Assembly (NCBI RefSeq): GCF_000620785.1
Contig: NZ_JIAI01000003.1
Location: 558,001-622,000 of the forward strand
Origin: Actinospineispora acaciae DSM 45401
Lineage (GTDB): Bacteria > Actinomycetota > Actinomycetes > Mycobacteriales > Pseudonocardiaceae
Direction of reading: 5' to 3'
Length of the DNA: 64,000 nt
Positions 24,388 through 32,717 of the stretch are shown in pieces. Below the pieces are notes generated by a model that had not been told where the DNA came from, searched no databases, and was given only the letters and a program-made list of their open reading frames with translations. Every line of letters starts with the position of its first letter. The stretch's first letter is position 1. The position numbers were made by a program, and so were the translations under genes.

Positions 24388-26863
24388 CGGTGACACCCCC
24401 GTTCACGTTTGGCCCGGCCAGCTCATGAAACACCCCGACCAGCGTTTCGGCGAACCGATTCGGATCACCGAACAGCGCGCGATCCGCGGTCACGCCCACC
24501 CCGACCACCTCACCCCAACTCAGGAACCCCACCGCGAGCCCCACCCCGTCGGCCAGCGGCAGCACCGGATACGCCGAGCCGATCCGCCCGCCCAGCGCCC
24601 GCAGCTCACGGCGCCGCCCCGGCATCACCGAGGCGATCATGCTGAAGAACCGTCCGCCGTAGACCAGCCTGGCCACCCGCCCGTGCAGCACTCCGGGCAG
24701 CGCGCCCAGCGCGCGCACCGCGAACCCGGCCGCCGCGCTCTGGCCGGAGCGCTCCAACCTGGCCAGCTCGCCGGCCACGCTCGCGATCCGCGTCCGGACG
24801 CCGGCCGGCCCGACCGGCAGGTCGAGCATGACCGCCGCGGTGTCGTTGCCGGCGGCCGCGGTCACCCCGCCCCGGCGCACCCGCCGGGTGGTCAGCGGAA
24901 CGGCGGTGCGCAGCCGCCCGTTCGCCGTGGCCACCGGCGCGCCGTGCCGGTAGAGCGCCTCGCCGAGCAGGCCGAGCAGCAGCGCGGTGGTGCTGGTCCG
25001 CAACGACCTGGCCACCGCACGGACCTGGCGCGCGGGCAGCGAGGCCGCCACGAACCGCCGCGCCGGTCCGCTCGCGCCCGCCGCCACACGCACCGGACCA
25101 CGCCCCGCGGTAGCCAGCCCGACCAGCCCCCTGACCAGCCGCAACGCCCTGCCCACTCGCGCCCGCCCGGCACCGGGCTCCGGCGCGCGCACCGGCGGCA
25201 CCGGGCGCAGCACCGGCGCCGGGTTGTCGTCCAACAGTTCCACCAGGGTGGCCGTCACCGCCAGCCCGTCGCCGAGCGCGTGGTGCAGCGCGGCCAGCAC
25301 GGCGGTGCGCCCGCTCGCCCGGTCGGCCAGCACCCGCAGCCGCCACGGCGGCCGGTCCGTCGGCAGGGCCGTGCCGAAGAACTCCTCCACGGCGTCGTCC
25401 CACTCCGTCCCGTCCAGGACGACGGCGTCGACGTGCCGGGCGGGGTCCACCTCGTTCTCGGCCAGCCAGCGCGGCCACCGGCCCGGCGTCGTCCACAGCC
25501 GCCGACGCAGCATCGGCAGCGCATAGACACGCTGGGCGACGTGCTCGCGCAGCGCGTCGACGACCCGCGCCGGGTCCAGCGGCGCCGCCACCGGCTCGAG
25601 CATGATCACCACGCCCAGTTGCTGCGGCACGGCGGCGGTCGCGGCGCCCACGAACAGCGCGTCCCCGGGGGCCAGCGGGCGCGAGCCGTGGTGGCGGGGC
25701 AGCGCGGGCATGGCGGCCACCTCGGCGCCGAAGTCCAGCGGCCGGGTGTGCTCGGTGGCCCGCCGCTCCGCGTCGGCGAGCTGCTCGGGGGCGGAGAGCA
25801 GCGCGCGCAGCGCGGCGGTCAGCGCCGGTCCGTCCGGGCACACCCGGCCCAGCCCGGCCTGCTCCATCAGCGCGGCGTTGGCCTTGCCGTGCCCGGCGAT
25901 CGGCTCGAACAGCAGCACGGTGCGCCCGGTGGCCAGCGCCTCCAGCGCGGTGGCCCCGCCGGCGTTGGTGACCACGGCGTCGGCGGCGGCGGTCAGCTCG
26001 GGCATCCGGTCCGTCCAGCCCATCGGCACCAGCCGGGCCGCCGGCTCGCCGCGCGCGACCAGCCGTTCCCGCAGCGGCTCGTTGCGCCCGCAGGTGACCA
26101 CCACGCACAGCGCCGGGTCGGCGGCCAGCGCCGCGGTCACCGCCCGCTCCACCGACCCGAACCCGAGCGAGCCGCAGGACACCAGCGCCACCGGCGCGTT
26201 CACCGGCAGGCCCAGCGCCGCCCGCGCCGCCTTGCGGTCCGCCGGCGCGAACGCGGACACCACCGGCGGCGCGCCGACCACGCCCTTGGCGTCCGGCTGC
26301 GCCCGGAACATCGCCCGCAGGCTCGCCTCGCTGGCCACGTAGTGCAGGTCGACCTCGGGGTAGACCCAGAACGGGTGCGGCGCGAAGTCCGAGATGATCG
26401 CGGTCAGCGGCGCGCCGAGGCCGCCGTGGCGGCGCAGCCAGTCCAGCCCGCCGGTGCCCAGCGGGTAGGTGGACACCACCAGGTCCGGCCGGTACTCCGC
26501 GACCACCGGGCGCAGCGCGCGGCCGGCCCAGGCGCCGGTGAACCGGCTGGACGCGGCGGCGAACCAGGGCCGGCGCCACAGCTCGCGGTAAAAGTAGTCG
26601 TACAGCCAGGGGGTGCGGTCCACGTTCGTCCGGTAGATCCAGCGGAACGCCGGCCCGGTGGCCCTGCCCATCAGCTCCAGGGTGTCCACCCGGCGGATCT
26701 CGCAGCCCGGCCACAGCTCGCGGGCCCGCTCCTCCACGGCGGCGGCCGTCGCGTTGTGGCCCTCGCCGATCGTCGCGCTCACCACCAGCAGCCGGCGCGG
26801 CACCTCGGAGGCCGGGCCGGCCACCGGGACGGCCGAGCCGGACTCCGAGACGTCCGCGCTCAT
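24377..26863 (-). CDS. Glycosyltransferase (MGDG-synthase-like) fused to WS/DGAT acyltransferase
   Basis: An 828-residue two-domain protein. Residues 22-385 form a GT28-type glycosyltransferase: the lipid-acceptor loop SATIGEGHN (29-37), DLVVSTYP, and the nucleotide-sugar site TNAGGATALEALATG, as in diacylglycerol glycosyltransferases. Residues 395-820 form a wax-ester synthase/diacylglycerol acyltransferase: the catalytic HHxxxDG motif is HHALGDG (527-533), with PLTTR (656-660) and GND (672-674) motifs. Neither domain lacks its key residues. One polypeptide could glycosylate and acylate a lipid or terpenoid alcohol. It overlaps the PucR gene (ATGA) and the DMT transporter. Confidence 0.88.
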   Translation of the reverse strand: MSADVSESGSAVPVAGPASEVPRRLLVVSATIGEGHNATAAAVEERARELWPGCEIRRVDTLELMGRATGPAFRWIYRTNVDRTPWLYDYFYRELWRRPWFAAASSRFTGAWAGRALRPVVAEYRPDLVVSTYPLGTGGLDWLRRHGGLGAPLTAIISDFAPHPFWVYPEVDLHYVASEASLRAMFRAQPDAKGVVGAPPVVSAFAPADRKAARAALGLPVNAPVALVSCGSLGFGSVERAVTAALAADPALCVVVTCGRNEPLRERLVARGEPAARLVPMGWTDRMPELTAAADAVVTNAGGATALEALATGRTVLLFEPIAGHGKANAALMEQAGLGRVCPDGPALTAALRALLSAPEQLADAERRATEHTRPLDFGAEVAAMPALPRHHGSRPLAPGDALFVGAATAAVPQQLGVVIMLEPVAAPLDPARVVDALREHVAQRVYALPMLRRRLWTTPGRWPRWLAENEVDPARHVDAVVLDGTEWDDAVEEFFGTALPTDRPPWRLRVLADRASGRTAVLAALHHALGDGLAVTATLVELLDDNPAPVLRPVPPVRAPEPGAGRARVGRALRLVRGLVGLATAGRGPVRVAAGASGPARRFVAASLPARQVRAVARSLRTSTTALLLGLLGEALYRHGAPVATANGRLRTAVPLTTRRVRRGGVTAAAGNDTAAVMLDLPVGPAGVRTRIASVAGELARLERSGQSAAAGFAVRALGALPGVLHGRVARLVYGGRFFSMIASVMPGRRRELRALGGRIGSAYPVLPLADGVGLAVGFLSWGEVVGVGVTADRALFGDPNRFAETLVGVFHELAGPNVNGGVTDGE

Positions 26864-28209
26864 CGCTCGCTCCGTGCGGACACGCCGGCCCCACAGTCCG
26901 GCCGGCGCGGGGACCGGATCCGACCGCCGCCGTGCGGCGCCGAGCCGTTGGTGGTCTCCGGTACGGCGTCGGCCGGCTCGGACTCGTCCGCGGCCGGCCC
27001 CCAGGCCAGCGCCAGCAGCAGGGTGGCCCGGATCGACGGGTCGTCCAGCGCCGGCCCGAACAGCTCGCGCAGCTGGGCCATCCGGTACCGGACGGTCTGC
27101 GGGTGCACGTGCAGCTCGCCGGCCATCGCCTGCCGGTTGCCCATGTGCAGCAGCCAGGAGGTCAGCGTGGTGGCCAGCCGGTCGCGGGTGGGCGCGGGCA
27201 GGTCGTCCAGCGGGGCCAGGTACTGCCGGCGCAGCGCGGCCAGCAGCCGCTCGTCGTGGTGCACGATCAGCGCGTCCAGGTGCTCGCCGACGAACAGCGG
27301 GTCGTCGGTGAGCACATGGGTGCGGCGCAGCCGGACGGCGATCTCGGCGACCCGCAGGCTGGCCGGCAGCCGGTCCAGCGGCACCGTGGACCCGACCACC
27401 GCGTCCGCCCCGCGCAGCAGGTTCGCCAGCCGCGCCCGCCGCCGAGGGCCGGACGGGTCGGGCACGATCGCGCCCACCAGCCCTGGCGCCCCGTCAGCGC
27501 TCGCACCGAGCGAACCCGCGCGCGGCCCGCGTATCCGCAGGCAGGCCGGCTCCAGCCGGGCCAGCGCCGCCCTGGCCGCCTGGTTGTCCGGGTCGACGAG
27601 GACCACGGCGGCGTCGTGCGGCAGCGGCCACTCCGCGCGGGCGGCCACGGCCCGGATCGTCGCGGTGTCCGACCTGTCCGAGAGCAGCAGCTCGGCCAGC
27701 TCCTCGCGCAGCCGGTCGCGGGCCAGCACCGACTCGGACTGCTCCTGGGCGTACCCGCGCAGCGACGCGGTGGACAGCCTGTCCACGGCGGTGAACACGG
27801 TCGAGGCCAGCCCGGCCAGCGCCTCGCTGGACGCGTCCAGCGACAGCGCCACCTGGGCCACGTGCCGCCAGGCCACGGCGGCGCCGGCCCGGTACGCGGC
27901 GAGCAGCCCGCCGAGGTCCTGGCCCTGCCGGAAGTGCTCCCTGCCGATCTCCTCGAACAGCGTCTGCTCCAGGACGTCCTCGCTGGGCGCACCGTCCGGC
28001 GCGTTCTCGGCGACACCCACCAGCCGGCTGGCGAACCCCCGCGCCGAGGCAACCACGTCGTCGAACTCCTCGGCCAGGAAGCTCGCGTAGTCGGGATGCT
28101 CGTCCGCGAGCAGGTCACGGACCTCGGCCAGGATCACCGGCAGCCGGTCGGTGATCGCGGGAACGATGTCGGCTAACCCCGAGCTAACCCGTGGATACAC
28201 CGTTTTCAT
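26860..28209 (-). CDS. PucR/CdaR-type helix-turn-helix regulator
   Basis: A 449-residue regulator. The N-terminal half is a helical domain containing EEIGREHFRQGQDLGGLLAAYRAG-type segments common to RsbT-coantagonist/PucR regulators, with a GGDEF-like remnant region in the middle. The C-terminus has the conserved HTH_30 motif ELHVHPQTVRYRMAQLRELFG. The start ATG at 28209 (MKTVYPR) is chosen over an in-frame codon four residues upstream. It overlaps the glycosyltransferase fusion by 4 bp and so is co-transcribed with it, probably as a positive autoregulator. A 338-bp region separates it from the divergent hopanoid operon. Confidence 0.88.
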   Translation of the reverse strand: MKTVYPRVSSGLADIVPAITDRLPVILAEVRDLLADEHPDYASFLAEEFDDVVASARGFASRLVGVAENAPDGAPSEDVLEQTLFEEIGREHFRQGQDLGGLLAAYRAGAAVAWRHVAQVALSLDASSEALAGLASTVFTAVDRLSTASLRGYAQEQSESVLARDRLREELAELLLSDRSDTATIRAVAARAEWPLPHDAAVVLVDPDNQAARAALARLEPACLRIRGPRAGSLGASADGAPGLVGAIVPDPSGPRRRARLANLLRGADAVVGSTVPLDRLPASLRVAEIAVRLRRTHVLTDDPLFVGEHLDALIVHHDERLLAALRRQYLAPLDDLPAPTRDRLATTLTSWLLHMGNRQAMAGELHVHPQTVRYRMAQLRELFGPALDDPSIRATLLLALAWGPAADESEPADAVPETTNGSAPHGGGRIRSPRRPDCGAGVSARSER

Positions 28210-28547
28210 CCCTCCGAACACGCTCCGTACCCGGATCCCCAGCAGTATTACCTGCTACCCCGAACGGGCACCGGCGACTCGCACGCGCCCGCCCCGTTCG
28301 TGGGAACGCGCGACGGGCCGTCGCTATGCCCGCGCCCCGCACACCGACCGCCTCCCCCGCTTGCCCGTCCGCCTGCCAGCCTGCCACCCCAACGGCAGTT
28401 GAGGTCAACGTCGGAAAGGAGTTATCACACGTTCACCCATCGATTGGGGTCGTTGTGACGGTGAGGCCCGGCTGTTCGGGCATGACAACCCCGGCGACAC
28501 AAAACTGACAGCTGGGCAGCAGACAGGATCGCGGCCGCGATCAGACG
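28210..28547. promoter_or_regulatory. Divergent promoter region between pucR and hpnC
   Basis: 338 bp without a convincing gene; small open frames here lack coding bias. It contains a 12-bp palindrome GTTGAGGTCAAC (28398-28409), a GC hairpin GCCCG/CGGGC with a six-base loop (28466-28481), and a GGAAAGGAG stretch (28411-28419) that is a good ribosome-binding sequence but faces no suitable start. Promoters for the hopanoid operon and for pucR must lie here. Confidence 0.5.
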
Positions 28548-29429
28548 ATGAACTGCGTGTGCGCATCCGGCTCGGCTCCGTCACCGGCCCAGTCATCGGC
28601 GGGGTCGCCGGGCCTTCGCGAGCAGCGCCACGCGGAGAACTTCCCGGTTGCGCTGCGGGTGTTGCCCCGCCGGCACCGCCGCGGCCTGATCGCCATCTAC
28701 GACGTGGCCAGGACGATCGACGACCTCGGTGACGAGGCGGACGGCGACCGGCCGGCCCGGCTGGCGGAGTTCGGCCGCGACCTGGCGAGCATCTGGGACG
28801 GACGCCGGCCCGCGCACCCGGTGCTGCGCCGGCTGGCGCCCACGGTGGCGCGCCACGACCTGTCACCGGCGCCGTTCCAGGACCTGATCAGGGCGAACCA
28901 GGTGGACCAGCGGGTGCACCGCTACGCCGACTACGCCGCGCTACGCGGCTACTGCGCGCTGTCCGCGCACCCGGTGGGCCGCCTCGTGCTGGCCGTGTTC
29001 GACGCCTCCACCCCCGATCGGGAGGAGCTGTCCGACCGGGTGTGCGCGGCGCTGCAGCTGGTCGAGCACTGGCAGGACGTCGGCGAGGACCGCGCGGCCG
29101 GGCGGGTGTACCTGCCGGCCGAGGACATGGCCGCGTTCGAGGTGACCGAGGCCGACCTGGACGCGCCGGCCGCGAGCCCGCCGCTGCGCCGGCTGATGGC
29201 GTTCCAGACCGACCGGGCCGCCGAGCTGCTGGCCTCCGGCGCGCCGCTGGTCGGCGAGCTGCGCGGCTGGGCGCGGCTGGCGGTGGCCGGCTACGTCGCC
29301 GGCGGGATGGCCGCGGTGGACGCGCTGCGGCGGGTGGACGGCGACGTGCTCGGACGGGTGGCCCGCACCCGCCGCCGGGACGTGGCCCGCCACCTGCCCG
29401 GGCTGATGGCAGGGGGTGGCACGCGATGA
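28548..29429 (+). CDS. hpnC: Squalene synthase HpnC
   Basis: A 293-residue class I isoprenoid synthase-fold protein. The first Asp-rich helix is [10 protein letters not shown] and the second [21 protein letters not shown], as in HpnC. In the bacterial three-step route, HpnD makes presqualene diphosphate from two farnesyl diphosphates, HpnC converts it to hydroxysqualene, and HpnE reduces that to squalene. The first 25 residues are low-complexity and the start lacks a clear ribosome site, so a slightly later GTG (28560) is possible. First gene of the hopanoid operon, with ATGA overlap to hpnD. Confidence 0.92.
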   Translation: MNCVCASGSAPSPAQSSAGSPGLREQRHAENFPVALRVLPRRHRRGLIAIYDVARTIDDLGDEADGDRPARLAEFGRDLASIWDGRRPAHPVLRRLAPTVARHDLSPAPFQDLIRANQVDQRVHRYADYAALRGYCALSAHPVGRLVLAVFDASTPDREELSDRVCAALQLVEHWQDVGEDRAAGRVYLPAEDMAAFEVTEADLDAPAASPPLRRLMAFQTDRAAELLASGAPLVGELRGWARLAVAGYVAGGMAAVDALRRVDGDVLGRVARTRRRDVARHLPGLMAGGGTR

Positions 29430-30304
29430 CCGAGGTGGCGCAGGGCACCGTCGGCGACGCCTACCGGCTGTGCGAGACGATCACCAGGACCGAGGCCAGG
29501 AACTTCTACTACGGCATCAGGCTGCTGCGGCCGGGGCGGCGGGCCGCGATGTGCGCGATCTACGCGCTGGCCCGCCGGGTCGACGACATCGGTGACGACG
29601 TCGACGGGGCGAGCCCGGCGGAGCGCCTCGATGCGCTGGACGCCGTGCACCGCTCGCTGGCCGACATCGCGCACTCCTCGGACCCCGTGCTGGTCGCCGT
29701 CGCCGACGCCGCGCGCCGGCTGCCCATCCCGCTGGCCGCGTTCGAGGAGCTCATCGAGGGCGTCCGGATGGACGTCACCGGACGCCGGTACGTGCACTTC
29801 GACGAGCTGGTGGAGTACTGCCGCTGCGTCGCCGGCTCGATCGGGCGGCTGTGCCTGTCCGTGTTCGACCACCAGCCGGACCCGCGCGCGCCGCTCTACG
29901 CCGACCACCTGGGCATCGCGCTGCAGCAGACGAACATCCTGCGCGACATCCGCGAGGACCTCACCAACGGCCGGATTTACCTGCCCGCCGAGGACCTGGA
30001 CCGCTTCGGCGTGACGCTGGCCCTGGACGAGCACACCGCCCTGGCCGACCCCGACGGCGGCCTGGCCAAGCTCATCGGCGACGCCGCCACCCGCGCCCGC
30101 CAGTGGTACGGCGACGGCCTGCGCCTGCTGCCGCTGCTGGACCGGCGCAGCGCGGCCTGCTGCGGCGCCATGTCCGGCATCTACCACCGGCTGCTCGACC
30201 GCATCGCCGAGCACCCGGAGCGGGTCTACGACCGGCGCCTGTCCCTGTCCGGCCGCGAGAAGGCCGCCGTGGCCGCCCGCGCGCTGCTGGGACGTACCCC
30301 GTGA
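29426..30304 (+). CDS. hpnD: Presqualene diphosphate synthase HpnD
   Basis: A 292-residue squalene/phytoene synthase-family enzyme. Substrate-binding motifs are [11 protein letters not shown], the Asp-rich [10 protein letters not shown] (residues 50-59) and the second [23 protein letters not shown], all intact. It condenses two farnesyl diphosphates to presqualene diphosphate. The start overlaps the hpnC stop (ATGA) and its own stop TGA lies inside a palindromic repeat that also supplies the hpnE start codon (see 30298-30343). Phytoene synthase is an alternative reading, but the hpnC and hpnE neighbours favour HpnD. Confidence 0.93.
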   Translation: MTEVAQGTVGDAYRLCETITRTEARNFYYGIRLLRPGRRAAMCAIYALARRVDDIGDDVDGASPAERLDALDAVHRSLADIAHSSDPVLVAVADAARRLPIPLAAFEELIEGVRMDVTGRRYVHFDELVEYCRCVAGSIGRLCLSVFDHQPDPRAPLYADHLGIALQQTNILRDIREDLTNGRIYLPAEDLDRFGVTLALDEHTALADPDGGLAKLIGDAATRARQWYGDGLRLLPLLDRRSAACCGAMSGIYHRLLDRIAEHPERVYDRRLSLSGREKAAVAARALLGRTP

Positions 30305-30343
30305 GTGGCAAGGGTCGCTATGACGGCCCCAGCCACTCACGGG
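30298..30343. repeat. Hairpin repeat R2, copy 1 (hpnD stop/hpnE start)
   Basis: CCCGTGAGTGGC and GCCACTCACGGG are perfect 12-bp arms around a 22-base interior containing GCTATG. The related copy at 44264-44309 shares the outer arms and the loop core. This copy contains the TGA of hpnD and the GTG of hpnE, and encodes the first 14 residues of HpnE. The resulting mRNA stem would sequester the hpnE start. Confidence 0.8.
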
Positions 30344-31686
30344 TTGCGGTGGTCGGGGGCGGGCTGGCCGGGATCACGGCGGCGTTGCGGTGTGCGGACG
30401 CCGGCGCGTCGGTGGTGGTGTACGAGGCGCGGCGCAAGCTGGGCGGGCTGACGCACTCGTTCCGCCGGGGCGAGCTGGCGGTGGACAACGGGCAGCACGT
30501 TTTCCTGCGGTGTTGCACCGCGTACCGCGAGCTGCTGGAGCGGCTCGGGGTGGCCGCCGACGCGACGCTGCAGGACCGGATGCGGATCGCGGTGCGGACT
30601 CCGGGCGATCCGCGCACCGCCGTGCTCCGCCGGGGCATGGGGCCTGCGCCGCTGCATCTGGCCGGCTCGGTGCTGGGCTACCACCCGCTGTCGGTGGCCG
30701 AGCGGCTGCGGTTCGGCGGGGCCGGGCTGGCGCTGCGCGGCCTGGATCCGGGTTCGGCGGTCACGGACGCGCGCGACTTCGGCGGTTGGCTGCGCGAGCA
30801 CGGCCAGACGGACCGGGCCATCGACGCGCTGTGGGACCTGGTCGGGATCGCGACCCTGAACGCGCGCGCGGACGACGCCTCGCTGGCGCTGGCCGCGATG
30901 GTGTTCCAGCGCGGGCTGCTCACCGAGGCGTCGGCCGCCGACATCGGCTGGTCACGGGTGCCGCTGGGCCGGTTGCACGGCGAGGCGGCGACGGCGGCGC
31001 TGGGCGAGGCCGGGGTCGAGGTGCGGATGGCCACGCCGGTGCGGCGGCTGGCCCCGGACGGCTCCGGCTGGCGGGTCGGTACGGACGGCCCGGCAGGCGA
31101 CGCGTTCGACGCCGTGGTGCTGGCCGCGCCGCCGCCGGTCACCGAGAAGCTGCTCCCGCCGGGCGCGGTGGACCTGCCCGCCGGGTGGTCGGAGCGGCTG
31201 GGCGCGACGCCGATCGTGAACGTGCACGTGGTCCTGGACCGGCGGGTCACCGACGAGCCGTTCCTGGCCGGCGTGGGAGGCACCGAGGTGCAGTGGGTGT
31301 TCGACCGCACCGAACCGTCCGGCCTGCCCGGCACCGGTCAGTACCTCGCCCTGTCCCTCTCCGCCGCCGACGAGCTGATCGACCTGCCCACCGAACGGCT
31401 GCGCGAGCGGTTCCTCCCGGCGCTGGCCGAGCTGCTGCCGGCGGTCAACCACGCCGAGGTGCGCGACTTCTTCGTCACCAGGGAGCGCACCGCCACCTTC
31501 CGCCAGGCCCCCGGGTCCGCCGCCCACCGCCCGCCCGCCCCCACCGGCGCGGACGGCGTCTACCTGGCCGGCGCGTGGACCGCCACCGGCTGGCCGGCGA
31601 CCATGGAAGGCGCCGTGCGCAGCGGCGTCACCGCTGCCTCCCTCGTCATGGACAAGTCCCGAGTCCGCCAAGGGGTGGTGGCATGA
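30301..31686 (+). CDS. hpnE: Hydroxysqualene dehydroxylase HpnE
   Basis: A 461-residue FAD-dependent amine-oxidase-fold enzyme. The dinucleotide motif [21 protein letters not shown] is at residues 15-35, followed by the conserved [22 protein letters not shown] region of HpnE. It reduces hydroxysqualene to squalene using FADH2. The first 14 residues come from the R2 hairpin repeat, so they are probably not functional, and a start at an internal GTG (VVGGG) would lose the FAD motif; hence GTG 30301 is retained. GTGA overlap with hpnD and ATGA overlap with the prenyl synthase gene. Confidence 0.92.
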   Translation: MSGKGRYDGPSHSRVAVVGGGLAGITAALRCADAGASVVVYEARRKLGGLTHSFRRGELAVDNGQHVFLRCCTAYRELLERLGVAADATLQDRMRIAVRTPGDPRTAVLRRGMGPAPLHLAGSVLGYHPLSVAERLRFGGAGLALRGLDPGSAVTDARDFGGWLREHGQTDRAIDALWDLVGIATLNARADDASLALAAMVFQRGLLTEASAADIGWSRVPLGRLHGEAATAALGEAGVEVRMATPVRRLAPDGSGWRVGTDGPAGDAFDAVVLAAPPPVTEKLLPPGAVDLPAGWSERLGATPIVNVHVVLDRRVTDEPFLAGVGGTEVQWVFDRTEPSGLPGTGQYLALSLSAADELIDLPTERLRERFLPALAELLPAVNHAEVRDFFVTRERTATFRQAPGSAAHRPPAPTGADGVYLAGAWTATGWPATMEGAVRSGVTAASLVMDKSRVRQGVVA

Positions 31687-32717
31687 CCACGGTATTCAGT
31701 GCAGCACCTGACATTCTGACCCGCGCCAGGGACCTGGTGGCGCCTGCCATGCGGGCCGCCGTCGGACGGCTGGACCCGGCCAACGAGCGGATCGTGTCCT
31801 ACCACCTGGGCTGGACCGAGCTGGACGGCAGTCCCAGCGAGTCCGGCGGCGGGAAGGGCGTGCGCCCGGCGCTGGCCACGCTGTCCGCCTCGGCGGCCGG
31901 CGCGGACCCTCGGGTCGCGGTGCCCGGCGCCATCGCCGTGGAGCTGGTGCACAACTTCTCGCTGCTGCACGACGACGTGATGGACGGCGACACCCAGCGC
32001 CGGCACCGGGGCACCGTCTGGGCGGTCTGGGGCACCCCGAGCGCGATCCTGTCCGGCGACGGGCTGCTCGCGCTGGCCGTGGAGGTGCTGCTGGACGAGC
32101 CGACCCCGGCCGCCGCAAGAGCCGCCCGCCTCATCGCGGAGACCACCCGCGAGCTGGTCCGTGGCCAGACCGAGGACCTCGCGTTCGAGCGCCGCTCGGA
32201 CGTTCCGCTGTCCGAGTGCCTGGCCATGGCCGGCGGCAAGACCGGCGCGCTGCTGTCCGCCAGCGCGGCCATCGGCGCGGTCCTGGCCGGCGCCCCCGAC
32301 CAGCTGGTCCGCGCGCTGGCCCGCTACGGCACCGAGCTGGGCCTGGCGTTCCAGCTGGTGGACGACCTGCTGGGCATCTGGGGCGACCCGGTCCGCACCG
32401 GCAAGCCGGTGTACGCCGACCTGCGGGCCGGCAAGAAGTCGCTGCCGGTGACCTACGCGCTGACCCACGGCCGCGCGCCGGGCCGCGAGCTGGCCGCCTG
32501 GTTGGCCACCGTCGGGGAGAACGAGGACATCGACGAAGCGGCCGTGCTGCGCGCCGCCGAGCTGGTGGAGGCCGCCGGCGGCCGCCGCTGGGCCGCCGAC
32601 GAGGCGCGGCGCCGGCTGGCCACCGCCGAGCGCGCGCTGAACAGCGTCCGGATGGACCCCACCGCCCGCGCCGAACTGCTGGACATCGCCCACTTCGTCG
32701 TGGCCAGGGAGGCCTGA
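31683..32717 (+). CDS. Polyprenyl (farnesyl) diphosphate synthase
   Basis: A 344-residue trans-prenyltransferase. The first aspartate-rich motif is LLHDDVMDGDTQRRHRG with DDVMD intact, and the second is FQLVDDLLGIWGD; the second has DDLLG where the DDxxD motif is usual, a pattern I have seen in actinobacterial hopanoid-cluster synthases. It elongates dimethylallyl or geranyl diphosphate with isopentenyl diphosphate, most likely to the C15 farnesyl diphosphate that HpnD and HpnC need. The GKG motif for IPP binding is GGGKGVRP. ATGA overlap with hpnE and one-base overlap with shc. Confidence 0.9.
   Translation: MTTVFSAAPDILTRARDLVAPAMRAAVGRLDPANERIVSYHLGWTELDGSPSESGGGKGVRPALATLSASAAGADPRVAVPGAIAVELVHNFSLLHDDVMDGDTQRRHRGTVWAVWGTPSAILSGDGLLALAVEVLLDEPTPAAARAARLIAETTRELVRGQTEDLAFERRSDVPLSECLAMAGGKTGALLSASAAIGAVLAGAPDQLVRALARYGTELGLAFQLVDDLLGIWGDPVRTGKPVYADLRAGKKSLPVTYALTHGRAPGRELAAWLATVGENEDIDEAAVLRAAELVEAAGGRRWAADEARRRLATAERALNSVRMDPTARAELLDIAHFVVAREA

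Noticed and set aside
23852..28090. 1412-codon plus-strand open frame
   Set aside because: Antisense to the DMT, glycosyltransferase fusion and PucR genes; long antisense frames are common at this GC content and the translation is low complexity.
28191..28508. Small open frame in the pucR-hpnC gap
   Set aside because: No coding bias, no ribosome site, low-complexity Pro/Ala/Thr translation. Region treated as promoter DNA.
30301..30304. Possible frameshift joining hpnD and hpnE
   Set aside because: Both genes have normal lengths and a GTGA stop/start overlap, so it is ordinary coupling, not a broken gene.
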